A DNA stretch of 64,000 nucleotides from Panaeolus papilionaceus. Lineage: Eukaryota; Basidiomycota; Agaricomycetes; Agaricales. The stretch lies in contig JADNRZ010000003.1 in NCBI GenBank assembly GCA_015501605.1, positions 1,674,001 to 1,738,000 on the forward strand. Direction: 5' to 3'. Position numbers and translations under genes: made by a program. Numbering within the stretch: position 1 is the first letter of the stretch; each line of letters begins with the position of its first letter. Positions 1-12,384 of this stretch are shown here, piece after piece. The notes beneath the pieces are model-generated. The model was not told the origin of the DNA. It saw nothing but the letters and a program-made list of their open reading frames with translations, and ran no database searches.

Positions 1-303
1 ACCTCATGCATGTTCTTTATATCAGGACGGAGATTGACAGGAATCGGTGCCAGATATGAATAGGCTCTTTACAACGTCGAAAAACACGTAAAAGATGGAC
101 ACTGGCTCCAAGAAGACGGTGAATTGACTACTTCAACACTGTATAAACATTGTCGAAACGAAGTCCTGATTCAGTCAAATGATAGCTCTCACCATCAAGC
201 TATTACAATTAAAATTAGTACCTTGTCGAATTTGTCAGTCAAGCCTTTGACCTCATGCAGATGACACGCTCTTACCATCCAATCCCAATCGAAACAATCA
301 AGT
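1..303. other. 3' flank of IML1, no gene seen
   Basis: No open frame or recognisable motif is supported here. The stretch lies just beyond the IML1 stop codon and probably holds its 3' UTR and polyadenylation region. Confidence 0.5.
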
Positions 304-3300
304 CTAAATAGTTAAGGGGGGAGGCTCCTCGATAGTCGGAGGTGCAGCACCCAATTTAGCAGCCTCTTCATCATAGAACGCCCTCAAGCGCTGCGGGTCA
401 GCACAAAAATCTGCCATCTCTACCCGAAGCTGTTCCGCCATGTGGGCGGGTAGCTTCTCCTTGTACTTGAGGGCTCTCCCTATGCCCATGAGCCGATTGG
501 TGAGGAACAAGAACCCATCAGAGCCGCCTAAAACCTGGATAAACGCCACCCCAGACCGATGCACGAACTGAGAATAGTCGTAAGCCATGTGACGATACGT
601 GTAGACCACATCAACAGTTTCAGGGTACAGGGAGCCCGCTTCAATGTCGACGATGAAGCCAAACTTCTGGAGGAGCGCGTATTCGAAATATCTAACAACT
701 TGAGTGCCTTCTGGTACTCGTTTATCGAGGTTTGGAATATTGGGAGGAGGGAGAGCGAGGCGCATTGGGAAACAGGACTGGAAGGCATTCCGGTTTCGAA
801 TGTCGCAGATTTGGTCAACATAACCCTCCACGAGCTTCAGGCCATATCGTTCAATGCTGCGGCTCCACGTCCGCATCAAATCCTCGATACACCGGGCAGT
901 AGTCCCAACCCAATTGACTTCAAAGTGGAATACCGTTGCGGGATTGTGAATGATATCGTGATGAAGGAACACCGTCTCTCCTTGGTCACTTTTCTATAAG
1001 ACACGAATTCATATACGATTATTGATCAAATGTCAAAAATAAAACACACCTTTTGAGGATCAACATCAACTGCAAAACTGTGACTCAACGATACGGTTCT
1101 CTTCCTAGAAGTTAGAGGTCTGGGTATGACACGACCATGATTGACAGAAGGTGTTCTTGATCCTTCTTCCGGCCAGCGTCTGAACCAATATTTAGGTGTC
1201 GAGTGAGCAGAGTATTCTCCTTTCAGTCGATAATAATAGTGCCTGTAAAATAATCAAGAAACGCATCACACAACAGCATAAGACCACCCACCCATCCAAA
1301 AACTTGTGGTACCCGCGGCAATGCTCAAACAAGCCTTGCTCCTGCAACTTTACACCCCACTCCATACCCTGCGACCTCGTCGCCACATCCCTAAACTCCC
1401 TAACAAGCCACGACACAAAGTCATAGCCAATAAACGAATCAGGATATTGTCTCCTATGCCACTTGTAGAACTTGATAGGAACACCCTCATCCTCTCGCAT
1501 TGCTTTCGCAATTTCCATTAAACTCATCGTCGCAATATCCCGCGTCGCATTCGGTTTCTTGCGTAATGGGCCTTGCGCATGGAACTGGTCAAGCTGGTCC
1601 ATAAGGCCTTCGTCCAGGACTGACATAGCCGGATCCAACGTTGTCGGTAAGAATCTAACAGGCCCAGGAACAGGCTGCTTGGGATCCAACCATCGCAGTC
1701 TGTTGAACTGCTCAGCCAGCTTTTCCATACCCAACAGACGGGCTTCTTCGTGGTTAAGTTGTTCTCCAGAGGGACCGACAGTAATCTCTGGAGGATCTGT
1801 GGTAGGAACGACAATGAACCGTGTTCTCCAGGGTCGCATGACGTCTGCAAACGTCTGTTCAACACCACTGACCAACATATCCAATCTACGACATGAATCG
1901 TCAATGTTGTCCCTGTCAATATAAATTAAAACACGATGCTGACCTGTTCCACGACAGCTGATTTTCGTTATTAACAGAACTAAACGCTGCCTTCACTTCT
2001 GTATATCCGCCTAATTAAGTGCAGTGCAAAAAGTAAAAAAAAAATATCAGTTTTTGAAACACAAACAAAGTAAATCTGAAATTACCACCTCCAAGCTTCG
2101 GCCAAATCAGGCACTTGTAATCAAATGAACGCATGATATTCGTTTTCCTCGAGTACTTTTTGAAATGTATCATCTCACCCGAATACCATATCTTATGCAC
2201 CTCATTCGTTGTGCTCATCCAAATTGTATCAAGCGACGTTGTCAGCACCGCAGCTGGCCCAACAGGCATAGACTCAACGTCATCGTCGTCCCTGTACGAT
2301 TTACCCCTCCTAAACGGCAACCTCTCACTTTCTCTTGACTTGTCATGCTTCATATTCTCCGGCCGCACAATGAACTGGAACCCATGCGCCAATCGTACAG
2401 CCACCATACCGCGCATAATCCCCAACGCAAACGCCCTCCTCGTCTCCTCCAACGACGCCTTTTTCGGTGGCTGCCGCACTATAATCGACTGTTCCGAAGG
2501 ATCGATAACCCACGAGTACTCAGCATCGTACACGAACGACTCTTCCACCGAGGAAAGGTACTCTAGCGTCAACGGAAGACACACAGGCGTAACCATCGAC
2601 TTCCACTTCCACTCGTGCTTGAACACCGGCTGGGGATAGACGTGCTTCCACCGCGTCGCAAAGGCCGTCTGCGGGTACGGCACCGACCCTTGCGGGCGGG
2701 TAGGGTTCGTCATCGCACCATACGAAGACGACAACGGGAGCGACTGAACAAGCGTACTGGCCGCACTCCGGCGCTTATTTGACAAAATCCCATCCTGGGG
2801 CGGGGTATTAATCGGGGAACGCCTAATGTACCGATGAGGCATAACCGTCTCCGAGTCCTCAAACGTCCTCGACACATTGCTGAAACTTGAACGATGAACA
2901 GCGCGGTTCTTGATCGCAACAGGTTCGGCCATTTTGACAGACGCAGGTGCACCTTTATACGAGCCAAGGTAGCCAGACTGCATGAGCAACCCTGAATCCT
3001 CGTGAGAGTGAGTTTCACGACGATCCGGTTGAATGATCTGCGCAGAAGCCGGAGGAGTAGAAGGTGCTACCATGGGCTTTGACGCACTAACCATACGCAA
3101 AGGTGATGGTGGGGGTGGGGTCGACTTGTCCTTGTCCTTGTCCTTAGAACCCTGCGCTTGTGGCGGAGGCTCATTAGTAGCACTCTTGAACGGGTTGAAT
3201 AACCACGACGGCGTCAACTTGGCAGCCAACGACCCCTTGGATATACTTCCACCAGCCTTATTGGGCGTCTTGTCCTTATCTTTCGTCGACGTCACCGTCT

Positions 3301-5469
3301 CAGAAGTAGCAGAGCGTATCGACGATTGCGAGGGCGACGTCCCGGGAGCATGCACCGTGGCCGTGCTCGGTACATCAATGCTGCTCGACCCCGTCAAATC
3401 CCAAAACTGCTGTTGTCTTGAGGTCATATAAAGCGGAGGCTGACCATACCCCATCCTCGGGCTCTCCTCAATCGGTCCAAAGCGGGAGATGGTAGACTGA
3501 CGATGAGATGCCCTCTTTTCGTGGTTTCGGGGTAATATCATCGACGAGCCCGTTCCAAATGGTATAGATCCAGGATTGTAGTTCGCCGTCAACGCAAAGG
3601 TGTTTATGTCGAATTGTTCCGCATCTGCCGCATCCATCCCCACTTCGTCGCCGATATCCATAGGAGCTAGACTTTGGTCTGCCTTATCGTTCAAATACGG
3701 AACCTCAATGCTCGAGAGCACATCATGCTCCAATAAACCCATCATCTGGATTTCATGCATCTTCGCTCTTGCAATGAACCTTTCTCAAAAGTAAAAAACC
3801 ATATCACAACTACAACAAAAAAAAAACCCCCTCACCTATCATTCCGAAACGGCAAATCCAACTGTTTATCCCAAAATGTCGTGGTCACCCAAAATGGCTC
3901 CCACCAAAACGTCATCAAATCCTTCCTCTCAACCCTTGTATCATAGTCATTCCCTCCCCACAACGGATCCAACATCAACACATCATTCTTCTTCTCCCCA
4001 AGCTCATCCTTGTCTGTCTTTATTGACGGATCTGTGCCCAAAAAACTGAAAATTGGACTCGAATACAACGGTGGTTTCGTCAAGAGCACAAGGTCGACAA
4101 GGAAGCCCTGGTCCAGCATTCTTTTCGTCGTCAGACGGAGCAGCTGCTTCGACACCTGAAAGTGTCCCGTCCCAGGCGAAATAACGATCGTCGCTGCACC
4201 CGTCAGATTCAGCGACCTATCGATGTAATGCGTCTCGCTAGGGTTGAGTGCCAAATTCAGCGCTTCCAGAATCGGTCCATCTTGCGCATACGACAGCTTC
4301 CCAACAAGCCTAACCTGCGCCGGCTTCCCAAGCGTTGAATCCTTCATCGCCTGATGATAATGATGAGTGAGCAAAATATCCCGCTGGAAATCCCAAAACG
4401 AATTCTTGAGGTTAATAAGCGTAGGTTTCCACTCGTAGATAACTTCAAGGTCTGTTATAACCTTGTAGAAATCCTTGTACCATCTCCCGTGTTCGTCTCT
4501 GCGTAATGGGCCAGCCGCATAATCGATTTCGGATTCCTCGTAAAAGACGCGCGACACGAGCACGATGGTGACGGTATGGTTCGTGCCGGCTTCTTTCCAC
4601 TTCTCAAACAACGTTGGTAGAAACGAGTGAACGATCTTCTCGGTGTACCGTTCTCCATCACCTGCAAACTCCCAAAGCTCCGTGCACACTTGAATGAAAA
4701 TGGTGATTTTTGCAGACAACGACCGATATATTGCCTTGGTGGATGTCGTCATGATAGCTGCTGAAACCTGCAGACAGAGTTGAAAATAACCCTTCGTATG
4801 AGTAGGACGACAACGTACATTCTTTCCACCTATAAAAACATTTGATATCTTTGCGGCAATTCCACCAATAAACGAAACTTCTTGGTCCTTGTACACACAC
4901 TGACCGGCCAGATGCTTCCCCAACCTCCACATCTCATTTCGTCCAAGGTATTGATCTTGGAACGTGAATTCAACATAATCAGCTGTCCAACTATCCTTGT
5001 CGACCTATATAACGTTCAGACAGCTATATATCACGAAACCAACGCACCACACACCTTGGTTAGCGTAACCTCGCTATTATTTCTCAACCCAAACACATCA
5101 GCAATAGAACGAGGAACAGATATCTACACGACACATCAGAACCTGAACAATCATAGCACAAGCTTCACAAACCTGCAATTGTGGTTTCGAACACCCCTCA
5201 TCTCTAGGAACAAGAAACAAGAACGACTGTTCATCGGGCTCCTGCGCCGCACTACTTGAAACCCTCAACAAATCGCCCTCCGCAACGCCGGGCCACCACG
5301 TCTGATTAAATATAACAGAAGGTTGGTCCTTCTGATCATGTACCCATGCATTCAAAACCTTTGTATCCCCCAGTTTGAGGGGTATGTACGCCGGTAATAT
5401 ACGATTGAAGTTGGATGTCGCCGTATTCGAGCGTCGTCGACCAAACTGTGACTGCTCTCTGGATGCCAT
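304..5469 (-). CDS. IML1: IML1/DEPDC5, GATOR1 (SEACIT) subunit
   Basis: Known role of the family: with Npr2 and Npr3 it forms the GTPase-activating complex for the Rag/Gtr GTPases at the vacuole or lysosome, and so switches off TORC1 when amino acids are short. The gene is split by several introns. The start MASREQ at 5469 follows an open frame without a better upstream ATG. The N-terminal block (ILPAYIPLKLGD, FNQTWWPGVAEGD) is the typical IML1 N-terminal domain. A middle segment (about 4745-3835) contains the conserved FYEESEIDYAAGPLRRDEHG region followed by FWDFQRDILLTHH. A long low-complexity linker follows (about 3500-2700, Ser/Pro-rich with a KDKDKDK run). A DEP domain is seen near 1500-1300 (KFYKWHRRQYPDSFIGYDFVSW), and the C-terminal domain at 972-304 contains WSRSIERYGLKLVE and VNWVGTTARCIEDL. 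Exact exon borders in the linker were not resolved. Confidence 0.93.
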
Positions 5470-5781
5470 AAAGGTGTCCAACACAGAATTTTAGCGATAT
5501 GACACTGGTGTGCTACACATGAGGCAGAAGATCAAGACTCAAATCTGAAGAGCATTCGCCAATGCAATGTGAATTCAAGCAACAGTCACTTGGCTTAGTT
5601 CAATGGATTACGTAAACTATGGGCTATTTCAAGACTCTCCCTCTGAACCAAAATAGATAACGAGCGCGCAAATTGGTTTCTCGATATACAAACGAAAAGA
5701 ATCAAGTTTCGAATGTGTTTCCTATTAATAAGAAAATTGTGTTTCCCATATGATCTAAAAAGCTAGTATACGACAGGACTT
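5470..5781. other. IML1 promoter / CYT1 3' region
   Basis: This is the spacer between two minus-strand genes. It must hold the IML1 promoter and the CYT1 3' UTR. I see no gene or clear regulatory motif in it. Confidence 0.5.
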
Positions 5782-7112
5782 CTAATGAGATTTGTTTGCA
5801 GGAGGGTTGTAGACTGGAAATAAAAGTTAGTTACACATCCCGTGCGCAAGAATTCTAATTTAACTTACAGATCTTCCTGTTCTTGATAGCTCCCCACTTG
5901 AAGCGCTTGACATACACTGAGAGAGCAAAGAGAGTGGAGAAGATGATGACAGCCTTGATACCGGTCTTCTTGCGCTCGTCGTGTTCGGGTTCAGCAGCCC
6001 AGCTCAAGAAGGTGACAACGTCCTTGGCCATCTGGGAAGTGGTAGCGGGAGTACCTAGAAACAACACGTCAGGACAAACTATGATAGGAGGATATTGAAA
6101 AGTCGCGTACCATCGTCATACTCCACGAGACCATCGAAGAGGACGCGGGCCATGGAAATAGCACCACCGGGGAAGAAGGGGTTGTAGTTCATGCCCTCAC
6201 GAATTTCAACACCAGCAGGGGGATCGATGTAACCAGTAAGGAGAGCGAAGATGTAGTCCTGAAAGAATCATCAACTCGGAGTTCGTGTATGAGATTTAAA
6301 GAGACTTACAGCACCACCGTGACGAGCCTTGACAATCAAGCTGAGGTCAGGGGGGTAGGCACCACCGTTACCAGCGCGAGCAGCCTCCTCATTGGGGTAT
6401 GGGCCGGGAAGGTAGTCGGAGAGTTTTCCGGGTCTCTGGAACATCTCACCCTCTGCATTAGGTCCGTCGGTGTACTCTACTTCCTCAGCCATAGCACGAG
6501 CTTCGTTAGCAGTATGCGAGACACCGACAAGGTTGCGCCAGGCAATACGGTCAAGAGAATGGCAAGCAGCGCAAACTTCACGGTAAACCTGGTATCCTCG
6601 ACGAATGCTGAATTGGGAAATAAAGGGATTGAATTGACGCGTTTTGAAACGGGTGATATGATTGCATACCTGGCGTGGTCAAAGGTGTCCAAAACACCTT
6701 TATGCGACCAGGGGTATGAAGGAGGGTGAAGACCCTCATCGGAAAGATGACTGGCATGAGCCTCGGAGAGGAAAGGAAGGTTGCCGTACAAATGGGTGTA
6801 CCAGGCGATAGTTCCGACACTGACGAGGGTAGCGGAAGCAAGAGTTGCACGAGAGCTCATAACGGCCTGAATTAAATTGGAATGAATTCAACTTTATTCA
6901 TTCCAATATAAAACATATAAGCACCATACCTCAAAGGTAGAACTTGAGGCTTTGGTGGAAGCAAATCGGACCTGTTCGAAAAGAACATGACAGTTGTTTA
7001 GTTTTTGAAATAATTCTGAAAATAATGAACGTACCGAAGCCGAGCGCGTTCCATTGAGCAGACTAGCACTGGCCGCTTTCTTAAAGGCTCCTGCAGACAG
7101 CCTCGACAGCAT
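5782..7112 (-). CDS. CYT1: cytochrome c1, heme protein of complex III
   Basis: It passes electrons from the Rieske protein to cytochrome c in the mitochondrial inner membrane. The first exon encodes a presequence rich in Arg, Ser and Ala ([15 protein letters not shown]). A second short exon ([14 protein letters not shown]) precedes the bipartite sorting hydrophobic stretch starting [16 protein letters not shown]. The heme motif CAACH is at about 6570, preceded by [31 protein letters not shown] and [14 protein letters not shown] (axial Met region) are standard for the family. The C-terminal membrane anchor is followed by [12 protein letters not shown]. Reading straight through gives a false end (KICKLN, stop at 5855). 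Splicing from GTAAGT near 5867 to the acceptor at 5814 gives [12 protein letters not shown], which matches the family's YNPP ending, so the stop is at 5782-5784. The promoter carries CCAAT and CACGTG motifs. Confidence 0.97.
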
Positions 7113-7209
7113 TTTAGTCTAACAGCGTTTTTGGGAGAAGGAGGTGTAGAGGAAAGGTCACGCTCACTTGTGACTTTGGCAAAACGGGTTGAATCGGAGA
7201 ATTCCTTGT

Positions 7210-7214
7210 CCAAT
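7210..7214 (+). promoter_or_regulatory. CCAAT box upstream of CYT1
   Basis: CCAAT lies about 100 bases upstream of the CYT1 start. In fungi the HAP complex binds CCAAT and activates respiratory-chain genes; in budding yeast CYT1 is a classic target. A 5-base match alone is weak. Confidence 0.35.
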
Positions 7215-7235
7215 CAAATTGATTCTATTCAATAC

Positions 7236-7243
7236 TCACGTGA
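7236..7243. promoter_or_regulatory. palindromic E-box TCACGTGA upstream of CYT1
   Basis: An 8-base palindrome centred on CACGTG sits about 125 bases upstream of the CYT1 start. bHLH factors (Cbf1/USF type) bind this core. A similar ATCACGTGAT palindrome lies in the TIM23 promoter of this window. Confidence 0.4.
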
Positions 7244-7710
7244 ATAAATTTATTATTTTAAATCTAATCTTTTAAGCTTTCAAAATTAAAACTGGTAGTT
7301 GCACTCTATCTAGTCTAGTTCATGGTGTATGAAACCTTGCGTGTTGTACTCAGACTTGCGTTCAACTCTTTGTTCATTATTCATATTACTCGCAACACTC
7401 TCTCCGCTCAAACGACGCTTATCATTTCTCACTTCATAAAAATTAAAATCGAGCATTATATTTTGCAAAAGAAAGAGAAAGTCAATGAGTGATACATAAT
7501 GAAAATACAATGAGAGCTTGAATTTCCGAGGTGCCAATCTATCGCAAAAGAGAAGTAGGCCTCAATCCAGAGGTTAAGTAGATCATATCATGCCGATCCG
7601 GTTCCAAGTAAACAAATATTCTGTATGCCAATAGCCTATCCTCTAGCCAAGCTAACTCGGGGGTGCACAGGGTATCGAGTAAACTCACGAGTACCCGCTG
7701 TGTGTCCTTC

Positions 7711-8373
7711 TCAGAACAAGCAATCACAGATTTCTAATGACAGCGTCAGCCAATGGTCGCTTAACTACAACACGAGGCCAAAAAAACTCGACCCACCTTC
7801 GGCACAGCAACAGCAAAGAATACCAGCCAAGCACGCCATGCATGTACCACTCGAACCGCTGTCCTTCTGAGGAGCTTGTTGTCTATCCAAATGAACAGCT
7901 AATTAGCCTTATTTTCCCTGTCAGGCGTTTTAATCATCCGATACTCACACATAGACAGTCTGAGGCTGTTGCTGAGGCTGGTAGGGCTGGGCATAACCCT
8001 GGGGAGGTCCCCCATAACCGCCCTGGTATGATTGCTGAGGTTGCTATAAAACAAAGAGGTTCATTAAGACATGATAAAAATCATTCCCCGATAATAATGG
8101 GTGCTTACCTGTGGGTAATAGCCGCCCTGGCCCGGAGGAGGACCTACAAGTCGAAACAAGCACCGATGTCAGTCCATGTCAATTCTAATTCAATACTAGC
8201 GTCAATTGTGAAGAGCGAACGCAAATCTCTGCTCTCCGCAACTGCACCAAAACAGCAGCGAGGGAATCCCAAATTTGTCCCAGCTGCATCAAGCACAACA
8301 ACTTACCTTGAGGAGGGTAGTATCCACCCTGAGGTTGTCCTCCACCAGAGTTGTAGTAATCGTTAGCACTCAT
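7711..8373 (-). CDS. CYSTM-family small Gly/Tyr/Gln-rich protein
   Basis: The protein starts MSANDYYNSGGGQPQGGYYPPQ and continues with Gly-Tyr-Pro-Gln-rich segments (GPPPGQGGYYPQ, QSYQGGYGGPPQGYAQPY) split by short introns. It ends in the CYSTM module: TCMACLAGILCCCCAEEICDCLF. The family is known for a flexible Gln/Pro/Tyr-rich N-terminus and a short Cys-rich membrane-associated tail, and is linked to stress tolerance. The last exon is only 23 bases (7711-7733): joining GTGGGT near 7795 to the acceptor at 7734-7735 completes the CCCC...CDCLF signature, while reading through loses it. The start at 8373 is the only ATG that fits. A membrane-surface role is family knowledge, not shown here. Confidence 0.85.
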
Positions 8374-9346
8374 TTCCGGTAGACGTCGAACGTGTAGGAG
8401 GGGTAAGAGAGGTCGAGTCCAAGTGGTGGTAAAAACTGAAGTGCAAAGCGAAGATAGAGGACCCCCTTTAAGTTTTGTTTGTTCAAGTATATCACGCGCG
8501 TGGACACACCAAGGCTTAAAAGCCAAGTCAGACACAATTCCCGCCTTGTGTAACCCATTTTTATGCATCGTGGCCGTTTAGCTCGCTTGGCTTCCAAACT
8601 AAACACATAATTCCTCACATCGTGCAGATGGTAGACGGACTTTTTTGCCCACAATCGTACGATGAGCCACTGTGATCACTGTCACCTTGACAGGTGCAGC
8701 AATACACTTGGGAAACCTGCAGCGTGCTACATTGCCATTACTTACTATTGATGTATGTATAGACGAACCCGAGGGCAAAGAGAGTTATTGGCTGTGTTGG
8801 GCTGTGTCGAACTACCATTTTTACGACTTCGCGCTGTGGAACGGAGCAATGGAGTTTACACAAACTAACTCACTCCGCCGCAGCTGACCAAGCCAATCCA
8901 ATAGATATCTCAGCCTACGCGGGTGGACATCGGAAATTGACACTTTTTTTATATCACCGGGTGATCATTAGAAGTGTCAAATGACAATGACATAATGCTG
9001 CTAATTGCAAGTAAGTACAGTTTGAAGAACGAAGGTTTCAGTCGCAGGATGTGAAAAGTACATAAACAATAGTGTTCGAGGTGATAGAAAAAGCAAGAGC
9101 AACGAAATAAGGTATACATAGGCATCGCGTCTAGGGTTTGTTTTGGTCGTTAATAGATTGAGTGGTCAAGTGCGAAAGTCGCATTTTACAACAGAACATC
9201 GAAACAGTCGAATAATAACACACCAGGAACGAAGGTCAAAGAGGGCAAGAATAGATATAAATCAAGGTCATGAAGTGTTCATTGAATCGGCTTTCATTTG
9301 CGGTAGTCGTATCTTGATGAAGGATGGGTATTTTGATTCGACGTCT
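8374..9346. other. intergenic, no gene supported
   Basis: The stretch holds the promoter of the CYSTM gene (near 8374-8900) and the 3' side of the velvet gene. Several short open frames occur, but none has coding-like composition or a recognisable domain. Confidence 0.45.
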
Positions 9347-10513
9347 TCACGGTCTATTGGGTGAGTAACCAGCCGACATTCTGGCACCTTGCCGAATGAA
9401 GCTTTGCGTTAACCTTGTCTGGGCTGATCAAAAGAAACGGTCAGCTACGGATTCACAACAGGAACTCATAACAACACATACGAGCCGCGGTGTATTCTTC
9501 CAGGGCGACCGCATCAAAAGGCGCCGTCCGCGTTTGTGCCAGCGTCGTGCCATGACTGGACAGTGCCGACGGGTTGGAGCTAAAAATAGCGAGCACAGGT
9601 AGGTATCAACACAAAAGGTCTACCAAAACCATGACGACAAAAAAGCAGCGAACTCGGGACGCACTTTGAGATCCTAGAGAGCGTAATCCCAAGCGTATAC
9701 CGCCCACGCGTACGAATGCTCACGTCAGAGAACAGAAAAAACAGGCCCATATTTCCCTGTAGGTCTTCGAACTGCTCGACAGTCGCAACGAGGTGACCAT
9801 ACAGTAACGGCGGTGACTGGGCTGCAGGCTGGCCAATGTACGACCCCGTGTCCAATGATGTCATCCCATCCCCAGAAAAGAGGGAGAGGTGGGCGACGAG
9901 AAAGGGTAATTCCGCTTCCCTAAAAGGCAGACAGGGACACAATACCAGGGCAAAGACAGGTTTGTGGTAAAATCAGGAGGGCGAGCACGATTCAGAATTC
10001 CCAAAACGTACGGAACGACAGAGTTGCCGGAGGGATCTCGAACGATCAGCCGAGCAATAATGGGTGGTGTCAACGGCAAGCGCGATAGGTAGGCCATCCC
10101 AAATTCCGCCGTCCGAAGCGGATGCTGTACAATTTCTAGATGATAAGATCTACCATAACAAAATTATTTTTATAATGTTGGGGTTAATATTTATTAATTG
10201 CGGCTCGTCACCGTGCACATGGATTAACGTACCTCGTCTGTGTCTCAGAGAGAAGCGAAGAAATTTGTATACGGGGATATGACCTCGCGGGCACGTAGGG
10301 CGAGTTGGCAGACAGCTCTGCGGTGGAATGCTGGCTTGATGGAGGGCTATAGCTGGATGTTGAGGAGTTTGAGGATGACGAGGAGAACAAAGCTGAGCTG
10401 AAAGGTGACGCAGGCGAAGGATATCCACTGCTAGAACTGGAAGTAGTAGGAGACCTGGGGTATAAATAACATCCGCTGGAAGGACTGAGGGATGAAAAAC
10501 GTTTAACCTCCAT
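9347..10513 (-). CDS. velvet-domain transcriptional regulator
   Basis: Velvet proteins are fungal DNA-binding or cofactor proteins that coordinate development and secondary metabolism, usually as dimers. The first exon is a Ser/Pro-rich, disordered stretch (MEVKRFSSLSPSSGCYLYPR, then long Ser runs). After an intron comes the velvet start EIVQHPLRTAEFGMAYLSRL, PLTPPIIARLIVRD. The core follows in PPLLYGHLVATVEQFEDL and GLFFLFSDVSIRTRGRYTL, which match the family's FvFpDlsvRteGrYrL signature. The last exon ends QTRLTQSFIRQGARMSAGYS followed by PNRP and a stop at 9347-9349, typical of the domain's C-terminal edge. At least four exons are needed. The single compact domain suggests a VelB/VosA-like rather than a long VeA-like member, but the subtype is not certain. 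Confidence 0.88.
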
Positions 10514-11213
10514 GGTGTCGGTGGAAGAAAAGAGACTCGTATTTAGAGGACGGGAAACTGGGACCGAAATTACGGTGAGCGAAGAACGGAGACCTTTATG
10601 TGTTAAACCGGATGTCCGTTGGCATATGAGGATCTATTAGAGGTAGTATAACACTCGGTGAGAATCGCAGGATTGCAACAATACAGTCTGGACGAACTGT
10701 TGAATTAAAATGAAGAAATTTCCGCTCTGCCAGCTTTGACTGGAATTTCATAGAAGGGTGTCGTGTCGTTAAGGTCTTGATTTGTACTGGTCGTAAAAAA
10801 AAGCTTTCGTTAGACAATGAAGTTACTTGTGGATGTGATGTCGATGGTCAACGGTTTTCGTCATAGACCACGAAATAAAGCTCTGCTGCTGCGCTTTCGG
10901 ATTGATGGAGCCCGGAATGCAGAATGAATACATAAACTCTTATAGTTTCCTATGAAAGCATGGTGACTAAAGCATTCGTGCAAAGATGGAATGAGATAAC
11001 AGGACATCTAAAGTTCTTTCGAAGTATAACATTGACCAAATGCCAAATCAAGATTTCATCTGTAGCCAGAGAACTGGGTTTTGCAAGTCGGGAAACATGG
11101 TTAGGGACTCAACTTAAGTTCAGATGATGGGTCTGCTCAGAGATCTGCCAAGATTGGAGAGCCGGGTTGAGGGGGGTGAATTAAAGTTGTATATACATAT
11201 AAAGATAAGGGAA
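10514..11213. other. velvet promoter / TIM23 3' region, no gene supported
   Basis: 700 bases between two minus-strand genes. It probably contains a long 5' leader for the velvet gene, as is usual for developmental regulators. No convincing open frame or motif is seen. Confidence 0.4.
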
Positions 11214-12182
11214 TCAAACGTTCTTTTTCACATAGCTCCAAAGTCCTGCCATACCTGACACTATCGTCGCAGCAGCGACGGCCGGTTTGATGCCAGCTAA
11301 CAAAAAGGAGACAAAGATGAGAAAATGTCGTGGCACCTTTATAGATTTGAATGTAAAAGGACATACCCGTCGACCTGAATAAGGCGCCTGTCACGGCGCC
11401 AGCTGCCATACTGCCCATGATATCGTGTTTTCCTCGAACCGCATCGATAGACGAATTAACCCCGTTGTACATTAGGGCTATTAAACAAAAACAAGAAAGG
11501 GAAGAATGAGATTAGATGAAGGGGCCTGAATCGACGATGTGAATCGGGAATGACGCCAAACTTACCCATTACACCTGCCGAATTACCGATGAAGGTACCT
11601 CTACGTGTGACCGAGTTGAGAATACTGTTGATCCGCAACCTAGTATTAGAGACGGCAAGTGGCCTTCGAGCGCCTTCCCGCACACCCCATAGACCGCCAA
11701 GGGCCAAACCTGTTGGAAAAAGGGTGAACATGTGACAAAATAGAACAATAAGAGGACTAAAGATGGGTGAACTAAGGTGTCGAGATAAGGTGAGATATGC
11801 TCAGGGAGCAAACGAGGCCTTAAGCGAGCTCATGGAACTCGAAAAGAGTAATTTGAAAGAGAATCTAAAACATACCAGAAAGATACATAGTACCGGTCCC
11901 ATAACACAAGTCATCACTCCACCCCCTAGTGGGCATTGCCGTATCACCTCCAGGAAGTTCGGTTGTCTTGTCATCTTCAAGAAGTAAATAGTCTAATTTA
12001 TCCCCTAGTTCTGCCAGCGGGTGTAGTTTTGCTGGGTCATACGCTGCCATTAACAAGTCTGAAGCTGTGACGGCATTTTCAGGAGAAGTTGGCAGGTCAG
12101 AACGCGAGAAAGTAGCATTATTAAGAATATCAGTTGGAGATGAGGAGCCGGCCTGCGGTGAGGATGAATCTAACGAGGACAT
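11214..12182 (-). CDS. TIM23: TIM23, mitochondrial inner-membrane translocase channel
   Basis: This is the channel subunit of the presequence translocase in the inner membrane. The N-terminal part (MSSLDSSSPQAGSSSPTDIL ... YDPAKLHPLAELGDKLDYL) is the soluble intermembrane-space region with the conserved PLAELGDKLDYLLLE segment. It is followed by PTRGWSDDLCYGTGTMYLSG, the entry to the first membrane helix. The Tim17/22/23 core continues with GLALGGLWGVREGARRPL, RLRINSILNSVTRRGTFIGN and RGKHDIMGSMAAGAVTGALF. It ends with GMAGLWSYVKKNV and a stop at 11214-11216. The start at 12182 is preferred over an upstream non-ATG frame extension. The gene has several short introns and shares a 202-base divergent promoter with the TPR gene. 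Confidence 0.96.
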
Positions 12183-12302
12183 TATGGTAAATGGCGTGAA
12201 GGGAGGAGGAGAAAACGCGTGGAGGTGTCGGAACAGACAGTGTTCAAAACAAATTGCAAGACTGACAGCCAAAATTTCAAAGACCGCGCAGACCCTGACA
12301 CC

Positions 12303-12312
12303 ATCACGTGAT
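12303..12312. promoter_or_regulatory. palindromic E-box ATCACGTGAT in TIM23/TPR bidirectional promoter
   Basis: A perfect 10-base palindrome with a CACGTG core lies near the middle of the 202-base space between the two divergent starts (12182 and 12385), so one bound factor could serve both genes. The same core occurs upstream of CYT1. Confidence 0.45.
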
Positions 12313-12384
12313 CATGTAATTATTGAACCCCTGCTTTAACCGAGAGTCGATACTCCAACTACTACTAACTGCTACTACTTAACA

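Noticed and set aside
2133..3431. Plus-strand open frames opposite IML1
   Set aside because: They overlap the well-supported minus-strand IML1 exon and have no domain.
5855..5867. In-frame end of CYT1 as KICKLN
   Set aside because: It is an intron read-through. Splicing to the acceptor at 5814 restores the YNPP ending seen in the family.
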